The translations under genes and the position numbers were made by a program. From Actinomycetes bacterium (lineage in GTDB: Bacteria; Actinomycetota; Coriobacteriia; Coriobacteriales; Coriobacteriaceae), in the NCBI GenBank assembly GCA_023441725.1, contig JAEZNV010000148.1, positions 1 through 5,889 on the forward strand: 5,889 nucleotides of DNA, in the 5' to 3' direction. Every line of letters starts with the position of its first letter. Position 1 is the stretch's first letter. Under the pieces are notes generated by a model. That model saw only the letters and a program-made list of their open reading frames with translations, had not been told where the DNA came from and did not search any database. Positions 1-5,659 of the stretch are shown here, piece after piece.

Positions 1-637
1 GATTAGTGGTGAGAGCACGGCAGGATGTAAAGCCCGCAACGGCATCGGGGATGATTGCGGCCTCGGCACCGCCGGCGAGAATCGCATCGGCATAGCCATG
101 CTTGATGGCGCGGAACGCCTCGCCCACGGCATGGGCCGAGGTCGCGCAGGCGGTCACCACGGGCAGGGTCGGGCCCTTTGCCTTGTGGCGGATTGCGATA
201 TTGCCCGAAGCCATATTGGGGATCATCATCGCGATCATATAGGGCGATGCGCGGCGGGGCCCACGGTCGGCAATCGTGTGGACGTTGTCGACGAGTGTCT
301 GCATGCCGCCCACGCCCGAACCCACGTAGACGCCCAGGCGCTCGCGATCGATGGCGCCCTCGACATCAAAGCCCGCATCGTGCATGGCCTCGTCCGACGC
401 TGCCAGGGCAAACTGAACGCAGGGGTCCAGGTGCTTGGCGTCACGCTTGCCAAAGTACTCGTTGCCGTCAAAACCCTTGACCTCGGCCGCCACCTTAACG
501 GCAAACGCATCGGTATCGAAGTGCGTGATCGGGCCGATGCCGCACGTGCCGGCGCACATGGCCGCCCAGGTAGCAAGCGCCGTGTTACCGAGCGGCGATA
601 CGGCACCGATACCGGTGATTGCAACTCTCTGTTCCAT
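1..637 (-). CDS. fabF: Beta-ketoacyl-ACP synthase II (FabF), 3'-truncated by window edge
   Basis: This is the elongating condensing enzyme of type II fatty-acid synthesis: it joins malonyl-ACP to a growing acyl-ACP with loss of CO2, in the cytosol. I translated 212 codons; the family is about 410 residues, so roughly the C-terminal half, including both catalytic histidines, lies outside the window. The N-terminus reads MEQRVAITGIGAVSPLG, typical of KAS II. The nucleophile is Cys164 in TACATSAHAVG (162-172), and LGVYVGSGVGG (101-111) is also typical. Two ATG codons lie in tandem (638-640 and 635-637). The Shine-Dalgarno AGGAG at 644-648 is 3 nt from the first and 6 nt from the second, so I chose the second; starting at 640 adds one Met. 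It follows fabG by about 39 nt and is the last operon gene visible. Identification is secure. Confidence 0.95.
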   Translation of the reverse strand, partial: MEQRVAITGIGAVSPLGNTALATWAAMCAGTCGIGPITHFDTDAFAVKVAAEVKGFDGNEYFGKRDAKHLDPCVQFALAASDEAMHDAGFDVEGAIDRERLGVYVGSGVGGMQTLVDNVHTIADRGPRRASPYMIAMMIPNMASGNIAIRHKAKGPTLPVVTACATSAHAVGEAFRAIKHGYADAILAGGAEAAIIPDAVAGFTSCRALTTN

Positions 638-676
638 CATGGTCTCCTCATTCAAGCCGTTGTTCGGCCCTGGTTT

Positions 677-1450
677 CTACATCGCCATTCCGCCGTCGAC
701 GCGCACGACTTCGCCCGTAATGTAGGCAGCCGCATCACTCGCCAAAAAGCACACCACGCCGGCCACTTCCTCGGGGCGCGCCATGCGCTTTAGGGGAATC
801 TGTTCCTCGCACGCCGCGCGAACCTTCTCCGAGAGCTTTGCCGTCATATCGGTCTCGACAAACCCGGGGGCGTCCGCGTTCACTCGTACGCCGCGGGGCG
901 CAAGCTCGCGCGCCACCGCCTTGGGCAGACCGATCACGCCCGCCTTGGAGGCGGCGTAGTTGGCCTGCCCGGCATTGCCCATCAGGCCCACAACCGAGCT
1001 CATGTTGATGACGCAACCGCCGCGCTGGCGCATAAAGGTCTTGGTGAGCGCGCGCGTCGTGTTAAACGTTCCTTTAAGATTGACATCGAGCACGCGATCG
1101 AAGGCGTCATCGCCCATGCGCATGAGCAGGCCATCGCGGGTGATGCCAGCGTTGTTGACGAGCGCCCAAATGGAGCCAAAGTCGTTGAGGACCGCTTCCA
1201 CGCACGCGTTGACGGCAGCGGGGTCGGCCACGTCACATTGATATGAGCGCGCCGTGGCGCCAGCCGCCTCACAGGCTTCGCACGTCTCGCGCGCCGCATC
1301 TGCGCTACCGGCATAGACGACGGCGATATCGTAGCCGTCCTCCGCCAGGCCCACGGCACAAGCGCGACCGATGCCGCGCGAGCCGCCCGTGACAAGCGCC
1401 ACGCGACCTGAGTCGTTGCGCTCGAGCGCGCCGTTGTTCAAGTTGCCCAT
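677..1450 (-). CDS. fabG: 3-oxoacyl-ACP reductase (FabG)
   Basis: This NADPH-dependent short-chain dehydrogenase reduces 3-ketoacyl-ACP to 3-hydroxyacyl-ACP, the first reduction in each elongation cycle. The 257-residue product shows the Rossmann cofactor loop TGGSRGIG (21-28), NNAG (99-102) and the catalytic tetrad Asn124, Ser152, Tyr165 and Lys169 (YAASK). The C-terminus is the usual SDR ending YITGEVVRVDGGMAM. The start at 1450 is preceded by AAAGGA at good spacing. It gives about ten more residues before the first strand than E. coli FabG has, which is common. One oddity is VRVNADAPGF (188-197), where most FabG proteins have a hydrophobic residue in place of Asp193. The gene lies 30 nt after fabD and 36-39 nt before fabF in one operon. 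The operon context makes fatty-acid FabG far more likely than another SDR. Confidence 0.95.
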   Translation of the reverse strand: MGNLNNGALERNDSGRVALVTGGSRGIGRACAVGLAEDGYDIAVVYAGSADAARETCEACEAAGATARSYQCDVADPAAVNACVEAVLNDFGSIWALVNNAGITRDGLLMRMGDDAFDRVLDVNLKGTFNTTRALTKTFMRQRGGCVINMSSVVGLMGNAGQANYAASKAGVIGLPKAVARELAPRGVRVNADAPGFVETDMTAKLSEKVRAACEEQIPLKRMARPEEVAGVVCFLASDAAAYITGEVVRVDGGMAM

Positions 1451-1480
1451 GTCATTCCTTTCGGGTTACAGCCCTGTGGG

Positions 1481-2407
1481 CTATGCGAGCTCGTCGGCAA
1501 TAGCTGCGACCTGCTCGGCCGTTTCGCACGAATACACGCGAACGTCGCTCAGCGTACGCTTGACCAGGCCCGACAGCGTTTTGCCGGGGCCGACCTCAAT
1601 AAACGTGTCGATGCCTTGATCCTGCAGAGCATGCAGCGTGTCGACCCAGCGTACGGCATGACTCACCTGGTTGGTCAGCACCTCCGATGCCGCCTGCGGG
1701 TCGGCCGGATAGGGCGCCGCCGTCATATTTGCCATAACAGGAATGAGCAACGGGGACGGCGCGTGACCGGCATCGATATATGCAGCAAGGCCACAGGTCG
1801 CCTCGGCCATATAGGGGCTATGGAATGCACCCGACACCGCGACCTTCATGGCCCGGCCACCAGCCTCTTTTACCAGGACGTCGAGGGTCTGCAACGCATC
1901 GGGCGCTCCGGCCACAACCGTCTGCTGGGGGCTGTTGTAGTTGACCGGCCAGCAGTCCTCGCCTGCCTGTTTTGCCAGGCCCTCAACTTGCGCCGCATCG
2001 AGCTTGATGACGGCGCGCATGCCGCCGGGGTGACGCTCAGCCGCCGTGGCCATAAGCGCCGCGCGCTCGCACACGAGCTCAAAGCCCGCTCGCGTATCGA
2101 ATGCCCCCGCAAAGGTGAGCGCGGCGACCTCGCCCAGCGAGAATCCCGCACAGGCGGCAGGCACCACGCCGCGCTCGCGCAGGGCGGTAGCCGCTGCCAA
2201 GTCGTGCACGAACACGCAAGGCTGTGTGTTCTCGGTCTGCGAGAGTTCCTCCTTGGAGGCGCTCCGGCACTGCTCACTGGTTCCCGGACGCACCTCGTCG
2301 GCGATCGCAAACACCTCGGCAGCCGCCGGTGATGCCTCGATGAGGTCGACGCCCATCGCGGGATGCTGGGCACCCTGACCGGCAAACAGAAACGCTACGC
2401 TACCCAT
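1481..2407 (-). CDS. fabD: Malonyl-CoA:ACP transacylase (FabD)
   Basis: It transfers malonate from CoA to the phosphopantetheine of acyl carrier protein, supplying extender units to FabH and FabF. The 308-residue product matches the family length. Visible elements are the oxyanion loop FAGQGAQ (8-14), nucleophile Ser90 in AGFSLGE, the malonate-binding Arg115 (CERAALM), catalytic His196 in GAFHSPYM, a probable active-site Gln247, and EVGPGKTLSGL (271-281). The canonical motif is GHSLGE; here Phe89 replaces the His before the nucleophile. I chose the ATG at 2405-2407 because the protein then begins MGSVAFLFAGQGAQ, as in the family. The upstream part of the open frame is basic, low-complexity sequence without family resemblance. 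The start lies inside the end of fabK (13-nt overlap) behind only a weak AAGGG, which suggests translational coupling to fabK. Confidence 0.95.
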   Translation of the reverse strand: MGSVAFLFAGQGAQHPAMGVDLIEASPAAAEVFAIADEVRPGTSEQCRSASKEELSQTENTQPCVFVHDLAAATALRERGVVPAACAGFSLGEVAALTFAGAFDTRAGFELVCERAALMATAAERHPGGMRAVIKLDAAQVEGLAKQAGEDCWPVNYNSPQQTVVAGAPDALQTLDVLVKEAGGRAMKVAVSGAFHSPYMAEATCGLAAYIDAGHAPSPLLIPVMANMTAAPYPADPQAASEVLTNQVSHAVRWVDTLHALQDQGIDTFIEVGPGKTLSGLVKRTLSDVRVYSCETAEQVAAIADELA

Positions 2408-3339
2408 GCGGACGCACCCTTCAGGACATGCTCGGCGCCATCGACCAGATCGTCGACGATTTCGCGTGCGCTCTGGCGTTCGTTGACCATGCCGGCAATC
2501 TGTCCGCACAAATACGAACCCTCTTCGTAATTACCGTCCTTTGCGGCTTTACGAAGCGCGCCCGCGCCCATGGCCCCAAGCTCCTCGGGGCTTGCGCCCG
2601 CCGCCTCGTTCTTGGCATACGCGTTGGTGAAGGGGCTCTTGAGGGCGCGAACCGGATGTCCCGTCGAGCGACCGGTCGCACGCGTCGACGTGTCGCCTGC
2701 CTTGAGCACCAGCTCTTTGTACTGTTCGGATACGGTGCACTCGTTTGCGACCAGAAAGCGTGTTCCCACCTGGACGCCGGCAGCGCCGAGCATAAAGGCG
2801 GCCGCCACACCGCGGCCATCGGCGATGCCGCCAGCCGCAACCACGGGAATATCGACCGCATCGACAACCTGCGGCACCAGCGCCATCGTCGAGGTCTCTC
2901 CAATATGGCCGCCTGATTCGGTGCCCTCGGCAACCACGGCAGTTGCTCCGCGACGCGCCACGAGACGCGCCAGCGCCACCGAAGCCACGACGGGTATGAC
3001 CTTGATGTCTGCATCGTTCCAGGCCTTCATGTACTTGGTGGGATTGCCGGCGCCGGTCACCACAACGGGCACCCGCTCATCAATCACCACTTGTGCGACC
3101 TCGTCGACAAACGGACTCATGAGCATAACGTTGACGCCAAAGGGCTTATCCGTCTTGGCGCGCAGCTCGTGAATCTGATCGCGCAGCCAGTTTGCGTCGG
3201 CATTCATGGCCGCGATAATGCCTAAGCCGCCCGCCTCGGACACGGCAGATGCCAGCGAGGCATCGGCAATCCAGGCCATGCCACCCTGGAACACGGGTTT
3301 TTCGATGCCGAGCAGATCGCAGAGAGGAGACTTGAGCAT
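2395..3339 (-). CDS. fabK: FMN-dependent enoyl-ACP reductase II (FabK)
   Basis: It reduces trans-2-enoyl-ACP to acyl-ACP, the last step of each elongation cycle, using a flavin. It is unrelated in fold to the SDR-type FabI. The 314-residue product is a TIM barrel of the 2-nitropropane dioxygenase/FabK family. Visible elements are VFQGGMAWIAD (16-26), VTGAGNPTKY (94-103), AEGTESGGHIGE (137-148) with the probable catalytic His145, and the FMN-phosphate region IPVVAAGGIADGRG (164-177) with GAAGVQVGTRF (185-195). I chose the ATG at 3337-3339, with GGAG (3348-3351) 8 nt upstream. A GTG immediately before it (3340-3342) would add one residue and overlap the acpP stop by one base. Its place between acpP and fabD separates it from nitronate monooxygenases. 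No fabI or fabL is visible. Confidence 0.94.
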   Translation of the reverse strand: MLKSPLCDLLGIEKPVFQGGMAWIADASLASAVSEAGGLGIIAAMNADANWLRDQIHELRAKTDKPFGVNVMLMSPFVDEVAQVVIDERVPVVVTGAGNPTKYMKAWNDADIKVIPVVASVALARLVARRGATAVVAEGTESGGHIGETSTMALVPQVVDAVDIPVVAAGGIADGRGVAAAFMLGAAGVQVGTRFLVANECTVSEQYKELVLKAGDTSTRATGRSTGHPVRALKSPFTNAYAKNEAAGASPEELGAMGAGALRKAAKDGNYEEGSYLCGQIAGMVNERQSAREIVDDLVDGAEHVLKGASAWVA

Positions 3340-3341
3340 CA

Positions 3342-3578
3342 CTACTTCTCCAATGCCGCCTCGACCGTATCGACGAACTCGCCGACCGTCTTGGGGTTCT
3401 CCTCGGTATCGAGCTCAATGCCAAACTCGTCCTCGACGGCGACGAGGATCTCGACGGTGCCCAGACTGTCGAGGCCAATCTCCTCGAGCGTGGACTCGGG
3501 CTTCATCTCGACATCGTCAAGGCCAGCGGTCTCGCGGATAACGTCGCAAACGCGCTCGAAGGTCTTCTGATCTGCCAT
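3342..3578 (-). CDS. acpP: Acyl carrier protein (AcpP)
   Basis: This small acidic carrier holds malonyl and growing acyl chains as thioesters on a 4'-phosphopantetheine arm and passes them between FabD, FabH, FabF, FabG and FabK. The product is 78 residues, typical for a four-helix ACP. The attachment site is Ser38 in GLDSLGTVE (35-43), in the conserved position at the start of helix 2; the residue after DSL is Gly where Asp is common. The protein is strongly acidic, as expected. The start at 3578 (MADQKTFERV) has AAAGGAG at 3586-3592, 7 nt upstream. The open frame continues upstream for 13 codons, but that stretch lies beyond the Shine-Dalgarno and is rejected. It follows fabH by 52 nt, and its TAG stop ends 2 nt before the chosen fabK ATG. 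A holo-ACP synthase gene is not in the window. Confidence 0.96.
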   Translation of the reverse strand: MADQKTFERVCDVIRETAGLDDVEMKPESTLEEIGLDSLGTVEILVAVEDEFGIELDTEENPKTVGEFVDTVEAALEK

Positions 3579-3630
3579 GGTAGTTCTCCTTTGTTTGTGC
3601 CCCAGGGGCGTTTTCATTTCCTATGTGCAA

Positions 3631-4590
3631 CTACTTCCAGCGAAGTAGATAGCCACCTACATCCAAGCCGGCGCCAAATCCGACCAGGGCGATGGTGTCG
3701 CCCGCGTGCAGCGCGCCGGTATTTGCCAGTCGATCGAGAGCAAGCGGAATGCATGCGCTCGAAATGTTGCCAGTTTCACGCAACGTTCGGACCACACGGT
3801 CGTCCGGCATACCCAGGCGCTTGACTGCCTGGCTCAAGATTCGTTCGTTAGCCTGATGGAATACAAAATGGTCGATGTCTTCGACCGAAATGCCCGCATC
3901 GCTCGCAAGCTTATGGACCGTGTCGCAGATGGCGTTGACGCCGAACTTGAAGACGCGACGGCCGTTCATGGAAAGCACGCTTTCGCAGTCCTGCGCCGTC
4001 TTATACGGCGAGGAGCCCGCCAATCCGGGGACGCGCAGTGTTTCGACGTCAGGCGACGTCGAAAGCTCAACAGCAAGGGGATTCTCTCCCCCGGCCTCCA
4101 TGACTGCAGCGCTCGCGCCATCGCCAAAGAGCACGCACGTGGCACGATCGGTCCAATCGAGCGCGCGCGTCATCTGCTCGGCGGCAACGACCAGCACGTG
4201 CTCGGCGCGACCTCGGGCGATATAGCCCTCGGCGACATCGAGCGCAAAAACGAAGCCAGCACAAGCCGCCGAAACGTCGAAGGCAGGACATGTGGCACCC
4301 AGGCGCTCAGCAACGGCGCACGCTTCGGCGGGAACGAGATGATCGCCCGTCGTCGTCGAACAGACGATAAGATCCAGCTGGCTCGCGTCGATTCCGGATA
4401 CCTGGAGTGCCCGCTCGCTCGCCGCTACGGCAAGGTCGTCGAGTGACTCAGTGGTGCAGACGTGGCGGCTCTTGATACCGGTGCGGGTAAAAATCCACTC
4501 ATCCGAGGTATCGAGGAACTCGGACAGCTCGTCGTTGGAAACGCTGCGCTCGGGAAGAGCCGAGCCCGTTCCCAGTATCGTGAAACCCAT
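3631..4590 (-). CDS. fabH: Beta-ketoacyl-ACP synthase III (FabH)
   Basis: It starts fatty-acid synthesis by condensing an acyl-CoA primer with malonyl-ACP, so its specificity sets straight or branched chain ends. The 319-residue product starts MGFTILGTGSALPERSVSN and carries DEWIFTRTGIKSR (30-42). The catalytic triad is Cys110 (DVSAACAGF), His245 (FHQAN) and Asn275 (GNISSACIP). The ending VGFGAGLDVGGYLLRW is typical of the family. The common form around the Asn is GNTSSASIP; here Ile276 and Cys280 differ. Start choice: ATG 4588-4590 with an excellent Shine-Dalgarno at 4595-4604. A GTG at 4719 is open in the same frame but lacks an SD and would run through both operator-like repeats. This is the first gene of the operon and faces birA across 176 bp. 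Primer preference cannot be read from the sequence alone. Confidence 0.95.
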   Translation of the reverse strand: MGFTILGTGSALPERSVSNDELSEFLDTSDEWIFTRTGIKSRHVCTTESLDDLAVAASERALQVSGIDASQLDLIVCSTTTGDHLVPAEACAVAERLGATCPAFDVSAACAGFVFALDVAEGYIARGRAEHVLVVAAEQMTRALDWTDRATCVLFGDGASAAVMEAGGENPLAVELSTSPDVETLRVPGLAGSSPYKTAQDCESVLSMNGRRVFKFGVNAICDTVHKLASDAGISVEDIDHFVFHQANERILSQAVKRLGMPDDRVVRTLRETGNISSACIPLALDRLANTGALHAGDTIALVGFGAGLDVGGYLLRWK

Positions 4591-4594
4591 CACT

Positions 4595-4604
4595 AACCTC
4601 CTTT
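4595..4604 (-). promoter_or_regulatory. Ribosome binding site deciding the fabH start
   Basis: Read on the minus strand this is AAAGGAGGTT, a near-perfect match to the 16S rRNA 3' end, with its core about 6 nt before ATG 4588-4590. It settles the fabH start against the in-frame GTG at 4719. Confidence 0.85.
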
Positions 4605-4607
4605 GAG

Positions 4608-4625
4608 TTGTTGACGTGTTTACAT
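4608..4625. repeat. Operator-like repeat, fabH-proximal copy
   Basis: The plus strand reads TTGTTGACGTGTTTACAT. It is identical to the copy at 4656-4673 except for one base. It contains an imperfect inverted repeat, TGTTGAC-GT-GTTTACA, in which 5 of 7 arm positions pair. It ends 3 nt before the fabH ribosome binding site, so a protein bound here would sit in the leader or over the transcription start. Operator function is inferred; the repetition is seen directly. Confidence 0.6.
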
Positions 4626-4655
4626 CGACCAAGAGAGGATAGCGCATTTCAGTCA

Positions 4656-4673
4656 TTGTTGACGTGTTAACAT
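4656..4673. repeat. Operator-like repeat, distal copy
   Basis: The plus strand reads TTGTTGACGTGTTAACAT, 48 bp (start to start) from the first copy and in the same orientation. This is the better palindrome of the pair: TGTTGAC-GT-GTTAACA, with 6 of 7 arm positions pairing. It lies in the AT-richer middle of the divergent region, where promoters of either gene could be. The regulator that would bind it is unknown and is not encoded in the window. Confidence 0.6.
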
Positions 4674-4748
4674 TAAATTGTCCAAATGCGACAAAGGCTT
4701 CACATTGTGTCTGTCTCACGACACCATTGCGTTATTCACTTATTCATT

Positions 4749-4755
4749 AAGGAGG
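4749..4755 (+). promoter_or_regulatory. Ribosome binding site deciding the birA start
   Basis: AAGGAGG lies 11 nt before ATG 4767-4769, slightly long spacing but the only strong Shine-Dalgarno here. It supports starting the ligase at MDAKLTIVDV instead of at the in-frame ATG at 4686, which has no such site and would start inside the divergent control region. Confidence 0.8.
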
Positions 4756-4766
4756 TAGCAGCCGCT

Positions 4767-5543
4767 ATGGATGCCAAATTAACGATAGTCGACGTAACCG
4801 GATCGACCAACGATGACCTGCTCGAAGCAGGAAAACAAGGAGCGCCGCACGGCACAGGACTTGCCGCCCGGGCTCAGACAGCAGGACGCGGCCGGCGCGG
4901 CCACAAGTGGGATTCAACCGCCGGCAACCTATTGCTTTCGATTGTCCTGCGTCCATGCGTTAATCCTGCAAAGTACTCTGGTCTTGCCGCCGTCAGCGGC
5001 CTAGCGGTGCTCGAGGCGCTCGAAAAGCAGGGTCTTGCAAACGAGATTGGCCTCAAATGGCCCAACGACCTCGTCGCGCGAGGACGCAAGCTCGGCGGCA
5101 TTCTGGTCGAGGCGGCACGCGATAACGAAGGCAAACCTTTCGCCGTCTGCGGCATTGGCGTCAATGTGAACTATGTGCCTTCGGAGGTTCCCGATGGCGG
5201 CCTGCCGGCAATCGGTCTCTCGGACCTCAACAAGAATGTTCCCGCCGTCGATGTGCTACTCAAGGAGGTCTATCACGCGGTCGTGAACGCTGTAGACACA
5301 TGGGCCGAGCGTCTCAACGCCATGGAAGAAGACGCCGGACCGCTCGCGCCCGTCCACGGCGAATATATCGGTCATCTCAATTGGATTGGGGATCACGTTA
5401 TCGCCCGTTCCCCCGCTGGGGACGAGCTGGCGCGTGGAATCTTTCAAACGGTCGATGACTTTGGTCGCGCGTGCATCGAGACAGAAGACGACTTGCGCTC
5501 CTTCCATTTTGAGGAGGCATCGCTGCGCCCCATGGGTAAATAA
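4767..5543 (+). CDS. birA: Biotin--[acetyl-CoA-carboxylase] ligase, monofunctional BirA without HTH
   Basis: It activates biotin with ATP to biotinyl-5'-AMP and transfers it to a lysine on biotin carboxyl carrier protein (AccB) and similar domains. The 258-residue product has GSTNDD (12-17), the biotin/adenylate loop GRGRRGHKW (40-48), KWPND (97-101) with probable catalytic Lys97, GGILVE (110-115), GIGVNVNY (129-136) and a C-terminal SH3-like domain (about 205-258). The catalytic domain begins at residue 1, so the N-terminal winged helix of bifunctional BirA (E. coli, about 320 residues) is absent. It should therefore be an enzyme only and not the repressor of its own promoter. It is divergent from the fab operon, whose acetyl-CoA carboxylase partner needs biotin, and converges on rpsJ. 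The symbol follows common usage; bpl is an alternative. Confidence 0.93.
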   Translation: MDAKLTIVDVTGSTNDDLLEAGKQGAPHGTGLAARAQTAGRGRRGHKWDSTAGNLLLSIVLRPCVNPAKYSGLAAVSGLAVLEALEKQGLANEIGLKWPNDLVARGRKLGGILVEAARDNEGKPFAVCGIGVNVNYVPSEVPDGGLPAIGLSDLNKNVPAVDVLLKEVYHAVVNAVDTWAERLNAMEEDAGPLAPVHGEYIGHLNWIGDHVIARSPAGDELARGIFQTVDDFGRACIETEDDLRSFHFEEASLRPMGK

Positions 5544-5603
5544 GACGCCATAGCCACCCATTCGGCCGCATTATCCGGGCCCCCAAGGCCACCATTCAAA
5601 ACA

Positions 5604-5640
5604 AAAGAGCCCCGCTACCATAATGGCAGCGGGGCTCTTT
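5604..5640. terminator. Rho-independent terminator between birA and rpsJ
   Basis: A perfect 13-bp stem, AAAGAGCCCCGCT (5604-5616) with AGCGGGGCTCTTT (5628-5640), encloses an 11-nt loop whose ends could pair 3 bp further (CCA/TGG). On the minus strand it is followed by TTTTGTTTT, a good U tract, and it begins 19 nt after the rpsJ stop, so it mainly terminates rpsJ. On the plus strand the stem ends in only three T residues before AAGC, so termination of birA there should be weaker. Together it acts as a shared terminator for convergent genes. Confidence 0.9.
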
Positions 5641-5659
5641 AAGCTATGAGCAATATCGC

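Larger units (their letters stand above)
4591..4766. promoter_or_regulatory. Divergent fabH/birA control region
   Basis: This 176-bp region separates the start codons of fabH (minus) and birA (plus) and must hold the promoters of both, unless birA is read from elsewhere. It contains the two 18-bp repeats, the fabH Shine-Dalgarno and the birA Shine-Dalgarno. I looked for sigma-70 type pairs. TTGACG occurs in both repeats on the plus strand, but no good -10 lies 16-18 nt after either. On the minus strand TATCCT (complement of 4637-4642) is a possible -10 for fabH without a convincing -35. I therefore call no exact promoter. Confidence 0.6.

Noticed and set aside
98..793. Long plus-strand open frame opposite fabF and the end of fabG
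   Set aside because: It is the exact antisense codon register of fabF, kept open by GC-biased codon use. The product is His/Arg/Gly-rich with no recognisable domain, and fabF is certain.
1152..1160. TTGTTGACG inside fabG, matching the start of the operator-like repeats
   Set aside because: Only 9 bases match and the palindromic second arm is missing. The bases encode the conserved VNNAG segment of FabG, so the match is chance.
1616..2332. Plus-strand open frame of 238 codons opposite fabD
   Set aside because: It is a shadow of fabD with Arg/His-rich composition and no good ribosome binding site. The fabD motifs on the other strand are clear.
2395..3339. fabK product as a nitronate monooxygenase
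   Set aside because: The folds are related, but the position between acpP and fabD and the absence of another enoyl-ACP reductase favour FabK.
3599..3609. GCCCC-A-GGGGC palindrome between fabH and acpP, as a possible attenuator
   Set aside because: A usable loop leaves only about 4 bp of stem, and no T tract follows in the direction of transcription. It is too weak to call.
4608..4673. A BirA box (TGTTAAC and GTTAACA half-sites about 15 bp apart)
   Set aside because: The arms within each copy are 2 bp apart, no other arm pair has the required spacing, and the adjacent ligase lacks a DNA-binding domain.
5553..5597. Imperfect direct repeat GCCACCCATTC / GCCACCATTC between birA and the terminator
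   Set aside because: It is short, needs a one-base gap, has no further structure and lies in unconstrained intergenic DNA.
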